Source: Microvirga ossetica
GTDB lineage: Bacteria > Pseudomonadota > Alphaproteobacteria > Rhizobiales > Beijerinckiaceae
Length of the DNA: 64,000 bases
Assembly: GCF_002741015.1 (NCBI RefSeq)
Contig: NZ_CP016616.1
Span: 4,986,501 to 5,050,500, forward strand
Reading direction: 5' to 3'
Under the pieces are notes generated by a model. The model was given only the letters and a program-made list of their open reading frames with translations, was not told the origin of the DNA and ran no database searches. Both the position numbers and the translations under genes were made by a program. The stretch's first letter is position 1. Every line of letters starts with the position of its first letter. Of the stretch, positions 17,853-27,935 are shown in pieces.

Positions 17853-19286
17853 ATGAACAAGCGGCAGTTCTATATCAATGGAGCTTGGGTTGATCCGGCG
17901 GTCCAGAACGACCATCCCGTGATCAATCCATCGAACGAAGAGATCTGCGCCATCATCTGCCTTGGCTCAACCGCCGATGCCGATGCGGCGGTCGCAGCCG
18001 CCCAATCGGCCTTTCCCACCTGGGCGGCGACGCCGCCGTCGGAACGAAAGGCTGTGGTTGAAAGGATCCTCGAACAGTTCGTCCGGCGCCGCCAGGAAAT
18101 GGCCGAGGCGATGTCGGTCGAAATGGGGGCTCCGATGCGTCTGGCCTACGGGGCGCAGGCCGGCGCCCTGGAATGGCACCTGCGCAACTTCCTCACGGCC
18201 TTCGACGAGATTCAATGGCTAAAACCCCATGTGGGCGGCGAAGGCAACACAATGATCGCGCAGGAGCCAATCGGCGTCGTGGGGCTCATCACGCCCTGGA
18301 ACTGGCCCATGAACCAGGTCACGCTGAAAGTGATCCCGGCGATGCTGGCGGGATGCACCTGCGTGCTGAAACCGTCCGAGGAAGCCCCGCTTTCCTCGAT
18401 GCTGTTTGCAGAATTCGTTCATGACGCAGGCACCCCGCCAGGCGTGTTCAATCTGGTGAATGGCGATGGCGCCGGTGTCGGCACACGCCTTTCGAGCCAT
18501 CCGGATGTGGAGATGATTTCGTTCACCGGCTCGACCCGAGCGGGCCGCGCCATCTCGAAAGCGGCTGCGGACACATTGAAGCGTGTTACCCTTGAGCTCG
18601 GTGGCAAGGGAGCCAACCTGGTCTTCGCCGACGCCGATACCGCCGCTGTCGAGCGCGGGGTGCGGCACATGATGCAGAACTCGGGACAATCCTGCAACGC
18701 GCCGTCTCGGATGCTTGTCGAGCGACCGTACTATGATTGTGCCGTTGAGATTGCGGCCGGTGTCGCGAACTCGATCAAGGTTGCTCCGGCGTCGGAAGAG
18801 GGGGATCACATCGGGCCGGTCGTCAACAAGCGGCAATGGGAACGGATACAAGGCTATATTCAGAAGGGCGTCGAAGAAGGCGCACGCCTCGTCGCCGGCG
18901 GGCTCGGCCTGCCCGAAGGACTGAACCGCGGCTTCTATGTGCGCCCGACCGTCTTTGCCGATGTGAAGCCGGGCATGACGATCGAACGCGAGGAAATCTT
19001 CGGTCCCGTGCTGACCATGATGCCCTTCGACACCGAGGAAGAGGCGGTCCGTGTCGCCAACGACACGCCATACGGTCTGAGCAACTACGTGCAGACGGGC
19101 GATGTTGATCGGCGCCGGCGCCTTGCCTTGCAGCTCAAGGCGGGGATGGTCGAAATGAACGGCGCGCCGCTCGCCGCAGGTACGTTCTTCGGTGGAGTGA
19201 AGGCCTCGGGCAGGGCTCGCGAAGGAGGGGTGTGGGGAATCGAGGAGTTCCTCGAATCGAAGGCAATCTCCGGTTGGAACGAATAA
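17853..19286 (+). CDS. NAD(P)-dependent aldehyde dehydrogenase
   Basis: 477 aa, full family length. Catalytic C281 lies in NSGQSCNAPSR, general base E248 in LELGGKG, N150 in PWNWP, and the cofactor loop is FTGSTRAG. It oxidises an aldehyde to an acid in the cytosol. The gene before encodes a probable decarboxylase, and the synthetase at 13910 could then activate the acid, giving a coherent three-step module. GAGGAGG precedes the ATG. The 127-bp gap upstream suggests its own promoter or a long spacer. Confidence 0.88.
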   Translation: MNKRQFYINGAWVDPAVQNDHPVINPSNEEICAIICLGSTADADAAVAAAQSAFPTWAATPPSERKAVVERILEQFVRRRQEMAEAMSVEMGAPMRLAYGAQAGALEWHLRNFLTAFDEIQWLKPHVGGEGNTMIAQEPIGVVGLITPWNWPMNQVTLKVIPAMLAGCTCVLKPSEEAPLSSMLFAEFVHDAGTPPGVFNLVNGDGAGVGTRLSSHPDVEMISFTGSTRAGRAISKAAADTLKRVTLELGGKGANLVFADADTAAVERGVRHMMQNSGQSCNAPSRMLVERPYYDCAVEIAAGVANSIKVAPASEEGDHIGPVVNKRQWERIQGYIQKGVEEGARLVAGGLGLPEGLNRGFYVRPTVFADVKPGMTIEREEIFGPVLTMMPFDTEEEAVRVANDTPYGLSNYVQTGDVDRRRRLALQLKAGMVEMNGAPLAAGTFFGGVKASGRAREGGVWGIEEFLESKAISGWNE

Positions 19287-19341
19287 CGGTCAGCAGGGAC
19301 GATGAGCGTCTTGCGCCTCTGAATGAACAAGGGGAAGCCAA

Positions 19342-20544
19342 ATGCGCGAAGCACTCATCGTCTCCACCGCCCGCACGCCAATCGGGAGGGCCTATCGCGG
19401 AGCGTTCAACGACACACAGGCGCAGGTTCTTGGCGGGCATGCGATCTCCCATGCCGTAGCGCGGGCGAAGATCGAACCAGCCGAGATCGACGACGTCGTC
19501 ATGGGCGCCGCTATGCAGCAGGGAACAACCTACCTGAACGTCGCCCGCCAATCCGCGCTGCGGGCTGGCCTGCCGACTTCCGTGGCTGGAATGACGCTCG
19601 ACCGGCAATGTGCCTCCGGCCTTATGGCGGTCGCGACGGCCGCCAATCAAATCGTCGCGAATGGGGTGCCGATCACGGTCGGAGGTGGGCTGGAATCGAT
19701 CTCCCTCGTCCAGACGCCGGCGCTCAATCAGGATCGTTTCCGGGATCCCTGGCTGGTCCGGAATCGTCCTGATTTGTACATGTCGATGATCGAGACTGCG
19801 GAGATCGTTGCCGAGCGCTATGGCATCTCCCGCGAAGCCCAGGATGCCTTCGCACTTGAGTCGCAGCGGCGCACCGCGGCCGCGCAGGCGTCGGGAATAT
19901 TCGACGACGAGATCGTTCCTCTCGAAAGTGTCATGCGCGTGAAGGACAAGCAAACCGGCGAAGAAAGGTTTGTCGAGGTCAGGCTTGATCGAGACGAGGG
20001 CAACCGCCCGGAGACGACTCTCGAAGGTCTTTCGGCATTGAAGCCCGTCTTTGCCGATGGCCAGATCGTCAGGCAGGGAAAATTCGTGACGGCCGGCAAC
20101 GCCTCACAACTATCGGACGGGGCCTCCGCATGCGTGCTGATGGAATCCAAGCTCTGCGAACAGCGCGGACTTGTGCCTCTTGGAGCTTATCGAGGCATGG
20201 CCGTTGCGGGCTGCGATCCCGATGAAATGGGCATCGGCCCGGTCTTCGCCGTCTCGAAGTTGCTCAAGGCATATGGCCTCACTGTGGACGATGTCGGCCT
20301 GTGGGAACTCAACGAGGCTTTCGCGTCGCAGGCAGTCTATTGCCGTGACCGGCTTGGTATCGATCCAGCGAAACTGAACGTCAATGGCGGTGCGATTTCC
20401 GTTGGACATCCCTACGGCATGTCGGGAGCGCGGTTGGTGGGTCATGCTTTGATTGAGGGAAAACGGCGCCACGTGCGATACGCCGTCGTGACGATGTGTG
20501 TTGGCGGCGGGATGGGGGTCGCGGGCCTTTTCGAAGTCCTATGA
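19342..20544 (+). CDS. Thiolase (acetyl-CoA C-acyltransferase)
   Basis: 400 aa. The catalytic triad of degradative thiolases is complete: C90 in LDRQCASG, H356 in [14 protein letters not shown] and C386 in TMCVGGGMG. It would cleave a 3-oxoacyl-CoA to acetyl-CoA and a shortened acyl-CoA, the last step of beta-oxidation. The hydroxyacyl-CoA dehydrogenase step just before it would fall to the FadJ-like protein encoded at 25641, which looks damaged. GGGGAA before the ATG is the ribosome site; the gene follows the aldehyde dehydrogenase by 55 bp. Confidence 0.9.
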   Translation: MREALIVSTARTPIGRAYRGAFNDTQAQVLGGHAISHAVARAKIEPAEIDDVVMGAAMQQGTTYLNVARQSALRAGLPTSVAGMTLDRQCASGLMAVATAANQIVANGVPITVGGGLESISLVQTPALNQDRFRDPWLVRNRPDLYMSMIETAEIVAERYGISREAQDAFALESQRRTAAAQASGIFDDEIVPLESVMRVKDKQTGEERFVEVRLDRDEGNRPETTLEGLSALKPVFADGQIVRQGKFVTAGNASQLSDGASACVLMESKLCEQRGLVPLGAYRGMAVAGCDPDEMGIGPVFAVSKLLKAYGLTVDDVGLWELNEAFASQAVYCRDRLGIDPAKLNVNGGAISVGHPYGMSGARLVGHALIEGKRRHVRYAVVTMCVGGGMGVAGLFEVL

Positions 20545-20681
20545 GAGCATCCGTCACAAGGCCTGGTCAGGCGTGTTCCGGCGGCCCGAGCCACGATCGG
20601 ATCCTGCTGGGCCCGATCGGAGGCAGAAACCCCGCAATATCCGTATCCATCCTTCCCACTCGCAGATGATAGCGGAACACA

Positions 20682-21569
20682 TTGACACATCCGGCGCCCA
20701 CATCATCAAAAACACTTCGCGCAATCGTCATGATGTGCGTCGGATCACTGAGCTTCACGCTCAATGATACGATCACCAAGTTCCTGATCGACAGCTATCA
20801 TGTGACCGTCATCATCTTCGTGCGCAGCGTGCTGGCGATGCCCTTGCTTATCCTGTTGGCCGTCACCCTCGGTCGCGAGAGAGTCAGGTGGTCGCACAGG
20901 GTTTTGTTCCATGGAGTTCGCGGCTCCGTCGGCCTCTTGGCCGCCTATCTCTATATCAGTGGGCTGGAGTATTTGAGCGTTGCTGAAGCGACGGTCATTG
21001 TTTTCGCTTCGCCGATCATCATCACGGCCTCGACGGTGCTAATCTTCAAGGAGCATGTCGGCTGGAGAACATGGGCAGCCGTGGTGATGAGTTTCCTGGG
21101 AGTGACGATCGCCATCCAGCCCGGCGCCGCAACGTTCCAGCCCGCTTCGCTGTTCATATTGGCCGCAAGTTTTCTGTATGCGACGAACTCGCTGACCGCG
21201 CGCTGGATACCTGAGGAAGACAATCTTTGGACAGTGAGCTTCTTCGGAGCATTCTTCTCGGCTCTTCTCGTCTCGCCGATGGCCGTGACTCACTGGGGCA
21301 CCTTGGATGCGGCTGATTTTGCGCTGTTCGGGTGCGCTGCCCTCTGCTCGAGCCTAGGCATCGGTCTCGGATCACTGGCGTATCGGATGGCGCGTGCGTC
21401 CGACCTCGCGCCGTTCGGCTATTCCGGCCTCATATGGTCTTTGAGCGTCACCTGGGTCGTCTGGGGAACCATGCCCGGACTTTGGACCTTCGTCGGTGCG
21501 TTCGTGATCGCGAGTAGCGTCCTCTTCCACTTCATGTCGCCGCAGCAGCCTCAAGACAAGGCGAAATAG
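20682..21569 (+). CDS. DMT-superfamily transporter (EamA type)
   Basis: About 295 aa from a TTG at 20682. An ATG at 20730 would give a 279-residue product starting at MMCVGSLSF and is a real alternative. About ten hydrophobic helices form two EamA repeats, the first with VRSVLAMPLLILL and AEATVIVFASPIIITASTVLIFKEHVGWRTWAAVVMSFLGV. These inner-membrane carriers usually export metabolites or amino-acid-like compounds. Within the catabolic island it may export an intermediate or provide a second uptake route. Confidence 0.8.
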   Translation: MTHPAPTSSKTLRAIVMMCVGSLSFTLNDTITKFLIDSYHVTVIIFVRSVLAMPLLILLAVTLGRERVRWSHRVLFHGVRGSVGLLAAYLYISGLEYLSVAEATVIVFASPIIITASTVLIFKEHVGWRTWAAVVMSFLGVTIAIQPGAATFQPASLFILAASFLYATNSLTARWIPEEDNLWTVSFFGAFFSALLVSPMAVTHWGTLDAADFALFGCAALCSSLGIGLGSLAYRMARASDLAPFGYSGLIWSLSVTWVVWGTMPGLWTFVGAFVIASSVLFHFMSPQQPQDKAK

Positions 21570-21687
21570 TCCCATTCGCTGGGACATGGTGCTCCCACAA
21601 AGCGGCGCGGGAACGGGGCTTTGGGCGTGCGAACTCTGCATGCGGAACGAGTGCAGCAGTTGCTTCATGATGTATTGCGATAAATTT

Positions 21688-21717
21688 ATTTGGACGTACA
21701 GCCAATTTTATTGACAG
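21688..21717 (+). promoter_or_regulatory. Operator-like element 2 (upstream of the nitronate monooxygenase gene)
   Basis: TATTTGGACGTACAGCCAAT followed by TTTATTGACAG. Same core and spacing as the elements at 6556, 24387 and 28307, though the GTCC core is GTAC here. It ends 58 bp before the ATG at 21776, the same kind of distance as element 1 has to its gene. Confidence 0.55.
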
Positions 21718-21775
21718 CTTTCCAGCCTCTTTTTAAGGTGAATGAATAATGCCGGTGCAGGCCCACGGAGGACAA

Positions 21776-22753
21776 ATGAAAACGCGCGTCACGGAGCTTT
21801 TGGGAACCCGCTACCCGATCGTGCAGGGCGGAATGCAGTGGGTCGGCCGGGCTGAACTCGCCTCGGCGGTGTCGAATGCAGGGGGGCTGGGCATCCTGAC
21901 TGCTCTAACCCAGCCCGATCCGGAAGCTCTCGCGGCCGAGATCAGGCGCTGCCGCAACATGACGGACAAGCCATTTGGTGTGAATCTGACGATTCTGCCT
22001 TCGACCGCGCCGCCGCCCTACGAGGAATATCTCGACGCTGCGCTCGAGATGGGCGTGCGCATCATCGAGACGGCTGGACGCAGCCCCAAGGAGTTCATCG
22101 AGAAGGCGAAGGCCGCCGATGCCAAGATCGTTCACAAGTGCACGGCCGTCCGTCATGCACTTTCGGCCGAGCGGGCCGGAGTGGATGCGATCTCAATCGA
22201 CGGTTTCGAGGCTGCCGGGCACCCCGGAGAGGACGACATTGGTGGACTGGTGCTGTTCGCGGCAGCTGCACGCGCGGTGAAGGTGCCGCTCATCGCCTCC
22301 GGCGGCATCGGCTCGGGTCGCGGCATGGCGGCAGCGCTGATGCTTGGCGCTGAAGGCGTCAACATGGGCACTCGCTTCTGCGCGACTAAGGAGGCTCCGA
22401 TCCATGACGAGATCAAGCATGCTTTACTGCGTTCCGGCGAAACGGAGACGATCCTGATCTTCCGCACACTACGCAACACGGGGCGCGTGCTGAAGAATGC
22501 CATTTCAGAGGAGGTCGTCTCGATCGAGCGCCGCCCAGGCGGCTGCCAATTCGAGGACCTCCGTCACCTGGTCGCGGGAACGCGCGGGCGGCTGGCGCTG
22601 ACCGAGGGCAACGTCAATGAGGGGCTGGTTTGGGCCAGCCAAGCGATCGGGCTGATCGAAGATATCCCGACCTGCGCTGAACTCATCGAGCGCATGATCG
22701 CCGATTGCCGCCAGGCGATGACGGAGGGACTGCGCGCATTTGAGGCGGGATAG
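21776..22753 (+). CDS. Nitronate monooxygenase-like FMN protein (2-nitropropane dioxygenase family)
   Basis: 325 aa from the ATG at 21776, which has a GGAGG site 5 bases ahead; an upstream ATG at 21749 has none. TIM-barrel FMN protein: PIVQGGMQWVGRAELASAVSNAGGLGIL at the start, catalytic-type H149 in DGFEAAGHPGEDD, and FMN-phosphate motifs ASGGIGSGRG and GAEGVNMGTRF. Members oxidise alkyl nitronates; relatives inside acyl-CoA gene clusters have unclear roles and some resemble enoyl reductases (FabK). Its own operator element suggests it is induced with the pathway. Confidence 0.85.
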   Translation: MKTRVTELLGTRYPIVQGGMQWVGRAELASAVSNAGGLGILTALTQPDPEALAAEIRRCRNMTDKPFGVNLTILPSTAPPPYEEYLDAALEMGVRIIETAGRSPKEFIEKAKAADAKIVHKCTAVRHALSAERAGVDAISIDGFEAAGHPGEDDIGGLVLFAAAARAVKVPLIASGGIGSGRGMAAALMLGAEGVNMGTRFCATKEAPIHDEIKHALLRSGETETILIFRTLRNTGRVLKNAISEEVVSIERRPGGCQFEDLRHLVAGTRGRLALTEGNVNEGLVWASQAIGLIEDIPTCAELIERMIADCRQAMTEGLRAFEAG

Positions 22754-22928
22754 TCGGTCCTGCTCGAAGAACGCCATCGGATGCGCCCCTCAAAGGGCCC
22801 GTCCGGTGGCCGATACAGTCAGCAATCCTGCGGCTCATGCACGCGCTGCGGCTGGTGGGCTGAGCTGTCCTTTTCTCAAGTCGCCGCTTCGAAGCTCTGA
22901 ACTGCGTCCCGGTAAGAATGGGGTTTCA

Positions 22929-24179
22929 GTGGTATCCACAAGCACCAAGCCTGCGACTGATAGCGCCTATTCGTGGCTGCGCCTTGCCTACACCCTGCTC
23001 ATCTCTGGCCTCAGCAGCGTCGGCATGTGGAGTGTTGTGGTCCTGCTGCCGGCCTTCGAGTCGGATTTTCATCTGACCCGGACCGAAGCCTCGTATCCCT
23101 ATATGGTGGTCATGACAGGTTTCGTGATCGGCGGAGTTCTCTTCGGGCGCTGCGCTGATCGCTTCGGCGTGACCCCGGTGTTGATGGCGTCTACGGCGCT
23201 CACCGGCGCAGGCTTCGCGGTTAGCGCCTGGGTTTCGAGCTTCCCTCTGTTCCTGGGAAGCCTGCTGATGGTGGGAGCCGGAACCGCCGCGGGATTTGCT
23301 CCTCTCCTTGCCGATATTTCCCACTGGTTCAACAGGCGACGGGGAATTGCCATCTCCATCGCGTCAAGCGGCAGCTATCTGTCCGGCGTGCTGTGGCCGA
23401 TCCTCATCTCATACGTACTTGCGCACGGCACCTGGCGCGATGCGCACCTGATCATCGCAGCAATCGTGCTCGTCACGGTCATACCCTTGTCGCTTCTCTT
23501 GCGGCGCTCGGTTCCGGAGACAGTCCTAGCAGAGGCAGATCTGGCATCATCCGCCAAAAGAGCTCAGATGGGCCTGTCGCCGCGTCTCCTCATTGGGCTC
23601 CTCGCCGTTGCAGGAGTCGGATGCTGCGTTGCCATGGCAATGCCGCAGGTTCATCTCGTTGCGCTCTGTGTCGATCGTGGTCTCGGCGTCGGCATGGGAT
23701 CCGAGATCCTGTCCATGACCCTGGTGGCCGGCATCCTGTCCCGCCTCGTCGCAGGCTATTTTTCGGATCGGCTCGGAGGTGTGCGCACTCTGCTCCTCGG
23801 CTCAGCGCTTCAGACCTTGTCGCTCGCGCTCTACCTTCAGTCCGATGGACTGACGTCTCTCTATGTCGTCAGCCTGATCTTCGGTCTGTCCCAAGGCGGA
23901 ATCCTGCCCGCTTACTCCATGATCATTCGCGAATACCTGCCCTCCCGGGATGCCGGAGGGGCGGTGAGCTTCGTGATGGCGGCAACGGTCGTCGGCATGG
24001 CACTGGGCGGATGGCTGTCCGGCTGGATCTACGAACATACAGGTTCCTACGATATGGCCTTCATCAACGGCCTTGCTTGGAACTTCCTCAACATACTCGT
24101 GATTGGAGCAATCTTTCTGTGCTCTGTTCGCGCTCGATCGCTACGGAGCAGCGCCCATCCTACACAGGGCATTCAATGA
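22929..24179 (+). CDS. Major facilitator superfamily transporter
   Basis: 416 aa from the GTG at 22929. The open frame reaches back into the previous gene, but that part is non-membrane and atypical, and the chosen start gives normal family length. Twelve hydrophobic helices are visible. The MFS signature between helices 2 and 3 appears as GRCADRFGVTPVLM and its counterpart in the second half as GYFSDRLGGVRTLLL. The pattern resembles monocarboxylate/oxalate-formate type carriers. It may move an acid of the pathway across the inner membrane. The exact start is uncertain. Confidence 0.82.
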   Translation: MVSTSTKPATDSAYSWLRLAYTLLISGLSSVGMWSVVVLLPAFESDFHLTRTEASYPYMVVMTGFVIGGVLFGRCADRFGVTPVLMASTALTGAGFAVSAWVSSFPLFLGSLLMVGAGTAAGFAPLLADISHWFNRRRGIAISIASSGSYLSGVLWPILISYVLAHGTWRDAHLIIAAIVLVTVIPLSLLLRRSVPETVLAEADLASSAKRAQMGLSPRLLIGLLAVAGVGCCVAMAMPQVHLVALCVDRGLGVGMGSEILSMTLVAGILSRLVAGYFSDRLGGVRTLLLGSALQTLSLALYLQSDGLTSLYVVSLIFGLSQGGILPAYSMIIREYLPSRDAGGAVSFVMAATVVGMALGGWLSGWIYEHTGSYDMAFINGLAWNFLNILVIGAIFLCSVRARSLRSSAHPTQGIQ

Positions 24180-24716
24180 CATCGGATCGACCTGCCCGGA
24201 GATCCGGATGTAAAGTCGATCCGGAGAACGTTCGAGACGCCCGAGGTGACGGGCAGTCCGGCAGCCATACACCCGGCCTTCGGCCACTCTTGCGGTGCCC
24301 TCACGCCTAACGATAAATTCCAGAGGAGCCGAACGCCAGTGACTGATTAGCGTCGGATGAGGGGAGCAGCAATCCCCGAAAACATTATTTGGACGTCCAT
24401 AAAATTTTTGCTAGTGTCATAAGCCCGTTTCGCCGGATTTCTGAGAAACGGCGTAGATAGTCATTGATAGGATTGAAGTTGCAAGGCGAGTTGCTTTCAC
24501 ACGGAAGCTGGGCCCCGTGGACCCAGTACGCGTTCAAAGTGCCGGGCCAGCCTTCGCCTTTGGGGGATTACGGAGGACGTCCCGATCCAGCGCTCCTGAG
24601 GTGGTGAATGTACCAGCCGACTCTGGGGTGGTGCTTCCCAATCCACCGCGATTTCAAGGCGAGATCTTGCGGGTATATTGTTGCTGGCCCAGTGATGTAG
24701 CGTAAGTAGGTGACCC
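24180..24716. other. Gap of about 540 bp before tetR, with operator element and long leader
   Basis: No protein-coding gene is visible. The stretch holds operator element 3 (24387-24414) and then about 300 bp of leader up to the tetR start. The leader carries a few short GC-rich complementary pairs (such as CTGGG and CCCAG around 24509-24525), but no terminator with a T run. Confidence 0.5.
24387..24414 (+). promoter_or_regulatory. Operator-like element 3 (upstream of tetR)
   Basis: ATTTGGACGTCCATAAAATT followed by TTTGCTAG. It shares the GGACGTCC core and TGCTAG tail with element 1. Its place in front of the only regulator gene of the island is the main reason to read these elements as TetR binding sites. 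Confidence 0.6.
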
Positions 24717-25376
24717 ATGAATAGAGCAGAGAAGAAGATACTTACGCTTGAGACGCGGCGGCGCGAGTTGATCATTGCGACGCTCGAATCCATTCGCAAG
24801 CATGGCTACATTAACTCCACGATCAATACGATCAGTGCCGAGTCCGGTTTGTCTCGCGGATTGATAAGTCACTACTTCAAAAACAAGGACGACTTGCTTC
24901 TGTACGCCTTTCGCTTTTTGACCGAGAGACTGGACGAGTATTTTCGCTACGTGGTCCACTCGGCGGCACAGAATCAGTTCGAGAAATTGTTGTACGGGGC
25001 AATGGTGCCGTTCACAGGAGACAGGCCCTACCGCGAAGTGTGGTTGCACTTCTGGAGCGCATCGCGCCTCCAGCCGGAGGTCGCGGAGGTGCATCGCGAG
25101 TTATGGGCCACCTATCGGAAGGGGGTGAGGCGTCGGATCGCATCCCTTGCAAAAGAACGTGGGCTCGAGATCGACGACAACGCCACGGCACTGATGTATA
25201 CGCAGCTTATCGACGGACTTTGGCTGGGTCTGGTTCTCGAAAACACCTATGACGACCTGACGTGCCGCAGGATTATGCGGGATTGGATCTGCGGGGTGTT
25301 CAAGGAGGATCCGCGCAAGTACCCGGATACACCGCCGATCGACTTGTCTGCAATTTCCGTGCAGAGCATGCTCTAA
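24717..25376 (+). CDS. TetR/AcrR-family transcriptional regulator
   Basis: 219 aa. The N-terminal helix-turn-helix covers residues about 14-60 (RRRELIIATLESIRKHGYINSTINTISAESGLSRGLISHYFKNKDDLLLYAF), with the second helix pair as in TetR proteins. The C-terminal part (WLHFWSASRLQPEVAEVHRELWATYRKGVRRRI) resembles the BetI-like ligand domain. It probably represses its own gene and the importer, nitronate monooxygenase and ETF units through the four shared elements, and is released by a pathway metabolite, perhaps a CoA ester. AGGTGA lies before the ATG. Confidence 0.88.
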   Translation: MNRAEKKILTLETRRRELIIATLESIRKHGYINSTINTISAESGLSRGLISHYFKNKDDLLLYAFRFLTERLDEYFRYVVHSAAQNQFEKLLYGAMVPFTGDRPYREVWLHFWSASRLQPEVAEVHRELWATYRKGVRRRIASLAKERGLEIDDNATALMYTQLIDGLWLGLVLENTYDDLTCRRIMRDWICGVFKEDPRKYPDTPPIDLSAISVQSML

Positions 25377-25640
25377 GAACGGGCACCCCGCCGGGCGCTC
25401 TAGCCACTTCACCATCTGCCTGCAGGGATCGAAATGCAGGGGCTCTTGATCAGACTCGTGGTACCAGAGGCATCTCCTGCGCCGCTATCGATCCCCGCCT
25501 CTTTCACTTATAGAGGCGGCTTGAGTGATCCTGAACTGTGCCGGAGCTTGGTTGGGCTGTTTGATCCTATCCATGACCGCCGGTGTTTCAACTGCACCTA
25601 AGCCGGATCAATAATTTAACGAGCAGCGACGCGCGGACGG

Positions 25641-27935
25641 TCAATTGCGTAACGGCTTGCCTGTTTTGAGCATATGGCGGACACGGTCCATTGTGGCCGA
25701 GGTCGATAGCCGGTCGATAAAGGCTTCACGTTCGAGCGCCATGATCACGTCTTCACCTGCGTGTCTCGCGGATTGAGCGTCACGCCTCCCGGTCAGGACC
25801 TTAATGAGTGTCTCGCCGACGACACGGTCATGGGGCGATAATTGACCGGTCAGAGACTCTCCTCCCTCCAGAATATCGCGAATGGCCGATGCGCCGGAAG
25901 CGCCGGAGCGAAGAATGCTCTGTGGTGCCGGATGCTGGTAGCTCGCGGCCAGTTCCAAAGCCTTGTGCTTCGCATCCGCGATCAGCCGATCAAGATTCAT
26001 GGTTATTCCGTCGCTCTCGCGAAGGAAACCTAGGCGCCTTGCCTCGAAGGCGCTTGCGGAGACTTTTGCCGGCGCGATTAGGATGAAGGCTGCCAAGGCT
26101 GGCGAGGTCGGGCTTTGCGATCCACTTGCATCGGCGAAGCGGAGCAGCATCTCCTTGCAGCCACCCCATCCGGGGATGACGCCAATGCGAGTTTCTACTA
26201 GGCCGATCGACAGTTCCGCGTGGGCTTGGATCGCGTCGCAATGAAGGAGCAGCTCGCAGCCGCCGCCGAGGGCAAGGCCGGCCGCGGCTCCTACCACGGG
26301 AAAGGGCGCATACTTCACCGCCCGGAAGGTTCCGTGACCGTGATCGATCAGGTCGCCGATAGCCGAGCGGCCGCTCTCGACGGTTTCCAGGAAGATCCGG
26401 AGGTCTGCACCGGCACTGAAGACCGAGGCATCGCTGCCAATCACCAGCGCGCGGAAACTCTCCTTCGTCTTCTCGAGAGTCGCGTTGAGCTCATCGAGCA
26501 GCGCGGGCGAGATGGTATTCATCTTCGACCTAAACTCGAAGCCCGCCACGCCATCTCCAAGATCCCACAGCTTCGATGCCGCGCCGTCCATGGTAGGCCC
26601 TGTGGCTCGTGAAAGCGCGGCAAGCGTCAGAACGCCGTCACCTTCGGCGATTGGTTGGTAGGATCCGTCGGGGTGGAGCACCATCTGTCGGCCATCCCGG
26701 ACGGTATAGAACCCGGCAGTCTCGGCGGCCTTTGACAGATAGGCGGGATCGGCGATCCCGCGGGCATGGAGCCGTTTTGAAAGCCAATCGGCACCAAGAT
26801 GGTCCATCAACTCGAAGGGGCCATATTTCCAGCCGTATCCGGTGCGCATCGCTAGGTCGACCGCGTCGGGCGCGTTGGCGATCTCGGGTATCAACGATGC
26901 GGCATAGGCGAGAGCTTTTTCCATCACGGCTGCGGCGTAGCGTCCGCCAAGTCCGTCATGCTCCATCAAGGCGCGTGGATTGCCCTTGCTCGTCTCCAGA
27001 CTTGCGGAAGCAACGGGCCGTTGCGGGCGATATTCGCCCGTCAGAAGATCGATGACATCACGCTGCCTCCGATCGGCCGAGAGACGCACGAAAGCGCCTC
27101 CGGCCTTACGTCCGGTCCGGTTCTCGGCGATCTTCCATTTGACGAGCGAGGGAGCAGCTTCGCATGCTTGAAGCGCATCGCTCTCGGGCAAGGATCCCTG
27201 CAGCGTTTGCAGGATCGTCACCATGAGGTTGATGCCCACCAGATCCAGGAGGCCGAAGATACCGGTTGAGGGAATTCCGAAAGGTTTGCTGATGACCGCA
27301 TCGGCTTCCTCGATCTCGAGCCCAAGGCGGATGGCCTCGTTCTGCGCGACCGCCATCCAGTAACTGCCGACACGGTTGCCGATGAAGCCGGGGGTGTCTT
27401 TGCAGATGACAACGGCCTTGGCGAGGTGTCGGTCTGCGAAGTTGCGGATCGCTTCCACGGCATTCGGGTTCGTCCGGGGAATCGAAACGAGCTCCAGCAG
27501 GCGCATGTGGCGTGGCGGATTGAAGAAATGGGTGATGAGAAAATCGCGCGCGAATTGCTTTGGTAGGTCGCTGATCAGTGAAGCAAGCGGGATTGTTGAG
27601 GTGTTGGAGGAAACGAAAGAGCCTGCCTTGCGGACGGCATCGACGTCCCTATAGAGGTTCTGCTTGATATCGAGCCGTTCAGCCACCGCCTCGATGATCC
27701 AGTCAGCATCTGCAACAAGCGACAGATCTTCCGCAGTGGACCCGGGGCGCACGCGGGTGGCGAACTCCGCGTCCATGAACCCGCCGGTTTTCGACTATCG
27801 GGAAATTCCCTCGGCGGCACGCTCGCGCGTCATATCGAGAAGCACGACATCAACGCCGGCGTTGGCAAGGTGGACGGCGATGCCCGATTCCATAACGCCA
27901 GCTTCGATCACGGCGGCTTTTCTGATAGACATCAT
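25641..27935 (-). pseudogene. FadJ/FadB-like 3-hydroxyacyl-CoA dehydrogenase/enoyl-CoA hydratase, with in-frame stop
   Basis: The reading frame begins at the ATG at 27935 (GGAGG ahead of it) with MMSIRKAAVIEAGVMESGIAVHLANAGVDVVLLDM, the NAD-binding strand of a 3-hydroxyacyl-CoA dehydrogenase. A TAG at 27795-27797 then interrupts it. The same frame continues from 27794 and stays open for over 700 codons: dehydrogenase domain (ITHFFNPPRHMRLLELV, KDTPGFIGNRVG), then a crotonase-like domain (ASVFSAGADLRIF, AGLALGGGCELLLHCD). The motif GxGxxG reads ExGxxE, so both glycines flanking the NAD turn are Glu. From the ATG at 27776 a 711-residue protein lacking the Rossmann strand could still be made. 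I read this as a decayed gene, but hydratase activity might survive. Confidence 0.75.
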
